Below, one piece after another: positions 56,493-64,000 of a stretch of DNA of 64,000 bases. The stretch's first letter is position 1, and each line of letters opens with the position of its first letter. Made by a program: the position numbers and the translations under genes. The notes under the pieces are model-generated. The model searched no databases. It was not told where the DNA came from and was given only the letters and a program-made list of their open reading frames with translations. The stretch covers positions 5,324,501-5,388,500 of the forward strand of contig CM074760.1 of assembly GCA_037355855.1 (NCBI GenBank), in the 5' to 3' direction. Source of the stretch: Pseudo-nitzschia pungens (taxonomy: Eukaryota; Bacillariophyta; Bacillariophyceae; Bacillariales; Bacillariaceae).

Positions 56493-59456
56493 ATGGAGGG
56501 TTCTCACCACAGCGTCAGCGGCGGCAACCGGAGACCGAAGGAGGTCCATCGGGCGACGGCCTCTCCGTCGTACTTCAAGAACGTCGTTTCGCTGGGCCTG
56601 TCCCCGAACCCCTCCCAATCCGGCTCGTCCAAGCCGCATCATCACAACCAGCACCACCGCCACAAGCTGCGATCCTCGCCGTCGGAGGACGGGGAAACCT
56701 CGTCCAAGGGGAAAATACTGGTGGACAACTTGCTGCTGAGGCTGCCCGAGATTTCCGGCGCGGCGCAGCACGAGGGACTGATTCTTTCCGCGACGACGAC
56801 GACGACGACGAGCGGCAGCGCTACTCCCAAGCACCCGTACCACTCGGACGCGGCAGCGACCGCTTCTTCCGTTGCCGAGGGTCCCACCCCGCTGATCACC
56901 AACGTTCGGTCCCGAAAGAGCGGAAGAAGCGGGACCGGGCAAAACGCGCTCGGCCGCAAGCACCACCGACGGCACCGGAGGCGGAGGGCCGCCGGCAGTG
57001 GCAGCGGCAGCAACAGCAACAACAACAACGGCAATTCGAGCAAAAAGGACCCGAGGTGTCCCGGGTTGTGGGGAATGTGCTGGTGCTGCCGGGATCGAAA
57101 AATTGTACGGAGCACCCTCAGCTGCATGAACGTCGTGGCGAGGATCTTGTCCTGGTGCACGGTCGTTGCCAGCGTGGCGGGGGTCGTGTGGTATTCGTAC
57201 GAACTGAAAAAGACGGGGTGAGTTGCGGCGGTTGGAGTTGGAGTCGTCGTTGCGATTTGGTGTGTTTGTGGTGTCGTGTGTTGTGACTGTTTGGTAGACC
57301 GACAGAGAGAGAGAGAGAGAGGTTCCGAGGGGATTGATATCGAGCCGATGAGCTTTTGCCCTGGAAACGTCCCGATTGCATGCATCTGTCGACTCACGTC
57401 CCTGTTTTCCAACTCCTGCGGTACATCTGGTCATTTATTTTTTTTGTGGCGCGAACCGACCAACCGCAGCAAAGATCCCCATTTGATTTTGTGGAATTCG
57501 GCGGCGGCCTTTGTCCTGATTGGTTTTCCGATTTCGATATACGGAATCGTGACGCACCTGTCCAATTACAACCAACCCGAAACGCAGGTGTACATTGTGC
57601 GGATTTTGTTCATGGTCCCGATTTTTAGCATTCAATCCTGGCTGGGTCTGCGCTTCAAGGACTATTCCATCTACTTCGAAACCATTCGGGACTTTTACGA
57701 GGCCTACGTCCTCTACTCCTTTCTGCAATTCCTGATCCAGGTCCTGGGTGGAGAGGAAGCACTCATACTGATGCTCAAGGACAAATCGCCGACCCGGGGG
57801 GTGCACATCGGGGGGTTGCAGTTTTGCCTCAAGCCGTGGCTCATGGGCCAACCCGTGAGAAAAATGTACATGAACAAGGACGGAGAAACCATCCTGGCGG
57901 CGTCGGGAGACACGGGGTCGGCCAAAACGGCGTCCGAGACGTCCGTCACGGGTGCCGGTGGATTGATACAACACCAGCACCAGCACCAGCACCAGCACCA
58001 ACCAATGGGGGGAAGTGGTGGCCAGCAACAGCAGCACCATCAGCAGCTGCTCATGATGAACACACCCGTGCGCAACAAGCCGCTGAAACGGGTGTACTGG
58101 ACGTCTCCCTTTTTCCTCCAGTGCAAGCTCGGGGTCCTCCAATACGTCTTGCTGAAACTGGCGTCGACCATTGCGATTCTGATTCTGGAACCCTACCACC
58201 TGTACAAGGAGGGGAGTTTCAGCTACAAGGGAGGATATCTCTACATTTGCATACTGACCAATGTCAGCCAAACCTGGGCGCTCTACTGCTTTTTCTTTTT
58301 TTATTTTGCCACCAAGAACGAGCTGACGCCCATCCGGCCCGTCGGAAAGTTTCTGTCGGTCAAGCTGCTGGTCTTTTTTACGTGGTGGCAATCGCTCTTT
58401 ATCAGCATTCTCTACCAGATGCAACTGATCCCCCACTACATTTCCACGGAAGCAAAAATATTTGCCGGTGGCAGCCTCGAGGGAGACGACCTGGACCTGG
58501 CCGGGGTGCGGGCCGAACCCGACTGGAACGTCCCCCTCTCCGCCGAGGACGCTTCCGCCCTCGACCAGCACGGCGGAAAGGCCTTTTGGACGCCGCCCTC
58601 GGATCCGGTGTCGAGTGGAATCATCGAGTACTCCCCCGAGGACGTTGCCAAGGCCCTGCAGGACTATTTGATCTGCATCGAGATGTTCATCTTTGCCATT
58701 GTCCACATTTTTGTCTTTCCGCACAGCGAGTACTCGCCCGAGGCCGTGGAGGCTCGGGCGAGGGCCCTGAACCAGATGCCCAACAAAAACTGGAACAAGC
58801 GCCTCGGTCGCAAGTGGAAGGAATACGACAACAAGAGCTCGTGGAGTGGGACGACCAACACCTCGAGAGATTCGGTCGAGATCGAACTCTTTCCGATGGG
58901 CACCACCCAGCGAGATTACAACAACAGTAGCAACAACAACAACAACAACAACAACAGCAGCAGCAGCAACAACCTTCCCAACGATTCCTTTTCTTCGAAC
59001 GCCAGGCGGCGGGACTCTGTGGATGAGGACGACCTGAGGGTTCATCCTTTGGACAAGCTGGGACAAGAGGACGTGGAACAGCACCCCTTGCTCTTGGAGG
59101 AAGACGAGGACCAGTGGGAAGACGATAGTTACGACGACGATTCGACCTACAGCAACGATGACAATGACGACGACGACGACGACGACGACGATGGTGAGTA
59201 CAGCTCGTTTGGAGAGGGAGACGAAGAACAAGGGATGACCCCGGGCAGAACCGCCGTTCGAAAAAAGAACTTTTTTTCGGCCCTGCTGGATTCGACCATT
59301 CCACAAGACCTGCGAGACAACACCGTCGGCATTATCAAGGGAGAATACGTGGTGGAACGAAAAACCCTGCTGCACCACGCCGCCACGTCCGACAGCTACG
59401 ACTTGCTGTCCCGGATGCACAAACACCACAGCACCAAGGGAGGAAATCAACTGTAA
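56493..59456 (+). CDS. TMEM184 / OST-alpha family membrane protein, one intron
   Basis: Exon 1 is 56493-57217, the intron 57218-57469 (GTGAGT...CGCAG, 252 bp) and exon 2 57470-59456, giving 903 residues. The join reads YELKKTG-KDPHLILWNSAAAF and restores continuity of the domain. After a disordered His/Ser/Arg-rich N-terminus (about 1-200) there is a TM segment (ARILSWCTVVASVAGVVW), then the Solute_trans_a core: AAAFVLIGFPISIYGIVTHL, QVYIVRILFMVPIFSIQSWLGLRF, IYFETIRDFYEAYVLYSFLQFL, a long Gln/His-rich loop, further TM segments, and LICIEMFIFAIVHIFVFPHSEY. The family includes animal TMEM184 and plant LAZ1 proteins of endomembranes. The C-terminal 250 residues are disordered, with Asn, Ser and Asp runs, and longer than is usual in the family. 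The intron holds an (AG)n run. Confidence 0.92.
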
Positions 59457-60509
59457 ACTAGTCACACACACAAACACACACACACACACACACACACACA
59501 GATACAAACGGCATGAGTTGTTATATAATGTTTTCGTTTCGTTCCAAGTAGAATAAGAATGGCATTGTGTTCCAACGCTGTCGTCCATAGAAGGTTGACG
59601 CAGAATCTTCGGGAAGTAGTATGGGAAGTGGTGTGTTTGTTGTGGTTGCACCAGGGTGAGCTACACCTTTAGTTAGAGCAGAGGAGTCATCTTCCAGATC
59701 TGTACCGATAGGCCTGCAAGTTGCATCGCAGTTGCTTCCTTTGCGGATTTATGCATGTTGAAAATATATGTTGTCCATTATACTCGATTCACTGTCTTGG
59801 ATATCCTGGCATTCACACATAGTGGGTATGCCATCGTCCAACGCCGCTACTAGGTTCTCGGTGTATTCATTGCTGTCTTCCTGTCTCGTCACAGAAATAA
59901 TCGATGCACAACGAGAATGGATTCATCGCCCCTTTCATCTTCACCGAGATATATTGGAGTCCGAAGCAGAGAACATGAATTCCGGGTACCCGGTACCTTC
60001 TTCCGTGACTCTTTTGATTGATTGATATTCGTCGTGTGTCGAAGAAGTAATAATAATACTAACCAAAACAAATGAGTAAGATCGGCTCTGCCTCCTCATT
60101 TCTGCTCTCGCCGCATCATGATGTATTGTCTGTCGGAGTTAGATAAAGGGCAATTGCCAATTTGGTTTTCTCTATTTGTTTTTAGCACCAAGTTTATGGT
60201 GATTGTCATCCCTGGTATACTTTCCCACGACCGGATTGCCGAAAAATTAACGGCAATCCTTTTTTCATTTTGATTCCGTTGTTGGATTTTTTCACCGAGA
60301 GGCATTTTGCTCTCCTTCGGTAGGTTGTCGAGTGGAAAAATCATAAGGATGTTCCGTAATCGCACGAAACAATGACAATGGCAAAATAATTGTTGGGGAT
60401 AGCTTGATATAACAAACAATACAGGTGGGAGAACATTCTTTCAACAATAACTTCTTGAGTGACGCTAGACTTGCATCTATCAGCACTAGGCGACGAGACA
60501 AACCGCACA
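59457..60509. other. Intergenic region with (CA)n microsatellite
   Basis: About 1.05 kb. A (CA)n tract lies at about 59463-59500, directly after the stop of the upstream gene and likely in its 3'UTR. A second short repeat (TTGATTGATTGA) lies near 60015. No supported gene. Confidence 0.55.
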
Positions 60510-61235
60510 ATGTTCCTCAAGCGCAATAGTAAATCCGAACAAAAGAAGCGAATCCGAGATCGAGATTCTGTCGGAACGGCCGCCATTGCCGACAGCCAAC
60601 TGGAGGTCAATGCCAGCACCTTCGCGTACCCACCCGGTGGTTTTGTGAGCAGGATCGAACACTCTCTGCTGTATACGATGATCCGGGAACCGGATATTTT
60701 CCCCGAGTCCACGGTTCGAGAGGCAATCGACGAAGAGAACTTTTCAATTTATTTTTACGTTCGACCCCAGAGAGGAAAAACCGTGACCGAGTACGAAGTC
60801 TCTTACGCACAACTGACGGCGATGCTCGCTCTCGCCGCGGAGGAATGGAGCCACGATAGCGAAATTCCCCCGGTTCTGTGCCACAAAATCTCGCAGTGTG
60901 TCTTGCGATATGCCAACGACCAGGGTTTGGATCGGAAAACCGAGTTGGACGATCTGTTGCAACCGTTGTACAAATACGCCGTAAAACGAGAAGTCAGTCA
61001 TTCGAAAAAGATGCTGCGGTGGATTGTTCCCGCCCTTGGTGCGAGCGTACTCGTGGGGAACCCTCTCCCTGTCTATGCTGCGTACATTGGTGCAAATGTG
61101 GCCCAAAACAAAGAAATCCAGAAAGGAAATGTGAGCAATACAAATACCGATCGCATGATGAGCAGCGGAGAACGAGCTGCCAATGCCGAACATACTTCCT
61201 TGTTGGAGGAAGAATATGATGATGTTTCGATATAA
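60510..61235 (+). CDS. Unknown protein with one probable TM segment
   Basis: The 241-aa protein starts at ATG 60510 (MFLKRNSK); the open frame begins 51 nt earlier at a GTG. The N-terminus is basic. A middle soluble region (about 40-170) has alternating hydrophobic pattern (FSIYFYVRPQRGKTVTEYEV, QLTAMLALAAEEWSH) and a hydrophobic segment lies at about 180-205 (WIVPALGASVLVGNPLPVY). The C-terminus is acidic (LLEEEYDDVSI). I do not recognise the family. An upstream exon cannot be excluded. Confidence 0.7.
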   Translation: MFLKRNSKSEQKKRIRDRDSVGTAAIADSQLEVNASTFAYPPGGFVSRIEHSLLYTMIREPDIFPESTVREAIDEENFSIYFYVRPQRGKTVTEYEVSYAQLTAMLALAAEEWSHDSEIPPVLCHKISQCVLRYANDQGLDRKTELDDLLQPLYKYAVKREVSHSKKMLRWIVPALGASVLVGNPLPVYAAYIGANVAQNKEIQKGNVSNTNTDRMMSSGERAANAEHTSLLEEEYDDVSI

Positions 61236-61647
61236 TGAACGTCGATTCATTTCTTTCGCCAGACGAGACGTGACATCACGCGAAAAGCAGACAGAACGTA
61301 CATGGATCCTACACGCAGTAAATACCATTGGTTTTCGTACCATTACATGGAATGTGCGCTTGAATGATTTAGTTTGGCTTCGACTTATGAAAGCAACTTT
61401 TTCGAATTGATTTGGTCTGACCCCAATTGTAACTTCTCCGTTTGAGAATAGACTTTAGACAGTTCTGAAATAGTATTACTCCTTTGAATTATTTTTCTTC
61501 GGTGCGCAAGAACACTTCACACAGTTTTTAGCTTAGCCTTTTTAAAATACGATATATAACAATATGAATACAAACGACTCGGCACTCGGCTGATATCAGC
61601 CGAGACGAGGAAATTGCGTTTGACGCAAGACATATATAAAAGGGTTG
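61236..61647. other. Short convergent intergenic region
   Basis: 412 bases between convergent stops. No gene or clear repeat seen. Confidence 0.5.
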
Positions 61648-63609
61648 TCAAGCACGGCGAGGGTTGTATTTCCGTCGTCTCGACCCACCAACACCCTCTT
61701 CGGCAATGCTTGTCCTTTTGTTGTTTCTGTTCGGTGGAGAACAGATTTTTACCATTTTGCTGCCGGTGACGAATCGGCTTTTGCATGTGTAATTCCGACA
61801 GCACTTTCGGGCACCTTCGCATCTTTGGTACAACTCGCCACACTCCTTCTCGGCGATGAAGGGTGGAAGAGTCGGCATAGGGGTTGTGATAATGTTGTCA
61901 GGAATATCAGTCTGACATTGCGAAGGAAGGTTACCAAGAGGTTGACGAAAGACGGGAGAGTTGGTGTTGTCACTATCGTCGGAATACGAGGTAATCTGAA
62001 TGATGGGATCCAATGCACATAAGAACATTGATTCACGATGACCACCTCGGGGGTTCAAGCTGTCGAGATTGTTACCGTAGAATTTAACATAAGGTGGAAG
62101 CGTCGATGGATCCGGCATATTTTCAAAGCCAAATATGTCGTCCTGTGCGCTGTGACAGATAGAGACGGGAAATTTGGTATCGGTCGAGAGGATGTCCCAT
62201 AGACTTGCGTCCAAGATGGCATCGCAAAGGCTCCTGGTAGCATCTGTGACAAACATTCCCGATCTGCAAGCATTCTTTGGTTGCCCTTCGTAGTTTGCTT
62301 CGTGGTACAAGTCAACGATTGCTCGATTGAAAAGATCTTCAGCATTAGCTGGTAACAAGTCGAGTATATCGTCTCTGGTTAGGGGTTGTGATGAATCAAA
62401 CCAACTTATCACGTTCTTCTTCACATCGCTTTGTTCCATCCAAGTCGGATCCAATGCGCTCTGATTGCTGCCCGAATTTGACACGAACTGGAAATCATTC
62501 GAGTACGCATAACCGAAAAAGGCAAGAAAAAGATCCAAGGATGTCGATTGCGATGGTGATGAACGTAGTGATATTAAGAATTCGTCTTGTTCAAGTCGGA
62601 ATGAGAAACCAAGCTGGGAATCCAGGTCCAAGGGAGTTCCTCCTGGTCGCGAAGATAGTATTGTCACTCCATTCTGATCGAGTGCCAATCCTCCACGCAC
62701 AGCAAAATAACCACCTTCCCCATAACCAGTAATGCTTGCTACATCTGACAATACCGTGCATCCCGAACTAGTGGAAGAGATGTAGCGTTTTGCAGCAGCA
62801 TAGCTTACTGCCGCCGCTTGTTCGTAGACAATTGGTGAAAGGTACGCACGATCGTAGTCTTTTGACTCGCCGTAACCTATGTAATCTGGCATCACAGCCA
62901 CTGCTCCCGAAGTGGCCGCTACCAGGGCGGACACGAACGATTGAAATAGCGACGTCTTTTCGGAATCATTAAGCGTATTTTCATTCAAGATCGAGGAGAT
63001 CTCATGGGGCCAGAGATCGGTCGGACCAGAATCAACATCGATTGCAGTGTCATGACCAACTAGAAAGGCCCGGAGTTCCCCTGTCAGAAGCTTCCCTGTT
63101 GAAATATCAACTGGTGAAAACACCAGTGCGCTGTGTGTTGCTTGCCATCCGTATTTATTGTCGGAGCAGTACGAACGAAAACCATATGGCGATGTGTTCG
63201 ACAAAACTTCTGCTTCTAAGTCTTCTAGTCCGATTTGCGAACACTTCAAGCAAACCTTACTCACTTTAACATTATAATTCGTCGCCACAGTCACTGTTTC
63301 ATTCATAAAAGAAGCACCCAGTGGATCAATTGATTTGATGAGAAGGTCAAAGATTGATCCAACCTCGTCGCCTGTCACGGTAGAAAACTCTTCATTGCAG
63401 TTGCGGGTGCCACTACCAGTTTGCAAGTTTCTGGTTTTCTGAAACACGCCGCTTGTTTCAAGCACTGCATCGCCGGTATTGAGGAGATGAGCTATATCGC
63501 TACCATCCGAATCCGTCGTAGACACCACTTTTCTGACATGTTGCTCTGCATTCAAAGTACCCAAACTCGTCAGAAGTATTGTAGTTAGCAGAAATCGCAT
63601 GGGCGGCAT
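61648..63609 (-). CDS. Secreted alpha/beta-hydrolase-like protein lacking the Ser nucleophile
   Basis: Starts at ATG 63609 (MPPMRFLLTTILL), 653 aa; an ATG at 63600 is also possible. The signal peptide ends near GTLNA. The body resembles fungal-type secretory lipases: AVMPDYIGYGES, YEQAAAVSYAAAKRY, then TGYGEGGYFAVRGG near residue 297, where GYSxGG is expected; Gly takes the place of the nucleophilic Ser (codon GGG, plus strand 62718-62720). The candidate catalytic Asp (CHSAQDDIFGF, about 491) and His (GGHRES, about 523) remain. The C-terminus (about 595-630) has six cysteines spaced C-x6-C-x5-CC-x4-C-x13-C, like small disulfide-knot domains, and then a basic tail. It looks like a secreted pseudoenzyme or binding protein. 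Confidence 0.8.
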   Translation of the reverse strand: MPPMRFLLTTILLTSLGTLNAEQHVRKVVSTTDSDGSDIAHLLNTGDAVLETSGVFQKTRNLQTGSGTRNCNEEFSTVTGDEVGSIFDLLIKSIDPLGASFMNETVTVATNYNVKVSKVCLKCSQIGLEDLEAEVLSNTSPYGFRSYCSDNKYGWQATHSALVFSPVDISTGKLLTGELRAFLVGHDTAIDVDSGPTDLWPHEISSILNENTLNDSEKTSLFQSFVSALVAATSGAVAVMPDYIGYGESKDYDRAYLSPIVYEQAAAVSYAAAKRYISSTSSGCTVLSDVASITGYGEGGYFAVRGGLALDQNGVTILSSRPGGTPLDLDSQLGFSFRLEQDEFLISLRSSPSQSTSLDLFLAFFGYAYSNDFQFVSNSGSNQSALDPTWMEQSDVKKNVISWFDSSQPLTRDDILDLLPANAEDLFNRAIVDLYHEANYEGQPKNACRSGMFVTDATRSLCDAILDASLWDILSTDTKFPVSICHSAQDDIFGFENMPDPSTLPPYVKFYGNNLDSLNPRGGHRESMFLCALDPIIQITSYSDDSDNTNSPVFRQPLGNLPSQCQTDIPDNIITTPMPTLPPFIAEKECGELYQRCEGARKCCRNYTCKSRFVTGSKMVKICSPPNRNNKRTSIAEEGVGGSRRRKYNPRRA

Positions 63610-64000
63610 CGTCGATTTCAATTCGTTAAAGCGAATTTACCACCTTTGTTGGCAAAGTGGTAAAAGAAGCTCTACTACCTTTACCAGCCACAATACCTTT
63701 GACAAGTGTTGCAATGGAACAGTATCTGGAGCTCTTCTTCAAAAGAAAACCTGTAAGCCTCTATCCCCGTCTCTAGTCATTCAGTAGGCCATCGTATCTT
63801 TTTTCGCCATAGTGGTAGCAATCGGGATCAAAAAAGTGGCCGAAGGGGAGAGTTGATGGCCACAAGGAGGGCAGGACTATCAGTGAATATCACATAGGAG
63901 ATAGCATCCGTAGAAAATGTACACAGCGACGCACGTGCTAAAAATGAAACACATTACCCTGTCACACCGTCCGTCATGTGTACGGTCTTCATACGTACTT
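63610..64000. other. 5' flank of the hydrolase-like gene
   Basis: 391 bases with no supported gene. An inverted repeat with 12-13-bp arms (TTTACCAC..TTTG / CAAAGTGGTAAA, one bulge) lies at 63636-63664, about 27 bp upstream of the ATG and therefore probably in the promoter or 5'UTR. Confidence 0.5.

Noticed and set aside
57435..59651. 738-codon minus-strand ORF opposite the TMEM184-like gene
   Set aside because: It is antisense to a clear membrane-protein gene and its length comes from repeat-rich codons; its sequence is low-complexity Val/Gly/Arg.

Overview
This window looks like nuclear DNA of a diatom, probably a pennate one. The Ty1/copia-type element has the diatom CoDi-style protease signature (DSHADT). 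Host genes carry short spliceosomal introns of about 180-250 bp, encode plastid- or ER-targeted proteins, and sit among AT-rich, microsatellite-containing intergenic DNA. No bacterial-style operons, rRNA, tRNA or CRISPR arrays were recognised.

Positions 1-45283 are almost entirely retroelements stacked inside one another. A plus-strand LINE (copy A; 1-298 and 31801-39130) is split in its ORF1 by a minus-strand copia element (299-31800, two 878-bp LTRs that look identical by eye). The copia leader is split by a minus-strand LINE (copy B, 9186-30780, 15-bp target-site duplication). The RT region of copy B is split by a complete plus-strand LINE (copy C, 12772-23570, 18-bp target-site duplication). 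The 3' end of copy A abuts, mid-reading-frame, a tyrosine-recombinase (DIRS/PAT-like) retroelement (39131-45283), so copy A probably sits inside that element, giving five levels. The order of insertion is readable: recombinase element, LINE A, copia, LINE B, LINE C. All three LINEs are the same unusually large family (about 10.8 kb, ORF1 about 990 aa, ORF2 1946 aa with APE endonuclease, RT, RNase H and a CCHC motif).

The recombinase element has RT/RNase H, tyrosine recombinase and a third unknown ORF. It ends in a 251-bp perfect direct repeat separated by 275 bp, which fits the B1-A2-B2 half of a PAT/Ngaro split-direct-repeat structure. Its plus strand is strongly C-rich, unlike everything around it.

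Positions 45284-64000 are host-like sequence with eight genes: a Cys-rich GPI-anchor-like surface protein (one intron), an aldo-keto-reductase-like secreted or organellar protein, a disordered protein with an AFGDISN cell-cycle-type motif, a plastid-type membrane protein (one intron), an NC2-alpha-like histone-fold protein, a TMEM184/OST-alpha family membrane protein (one intron), a small one-TM protein, and a secreted alpha/beta-hydrolase-like protein that lacks the expected nucleophilic serine. The genes are independent, in mixed orientation, and show no functional cluster.
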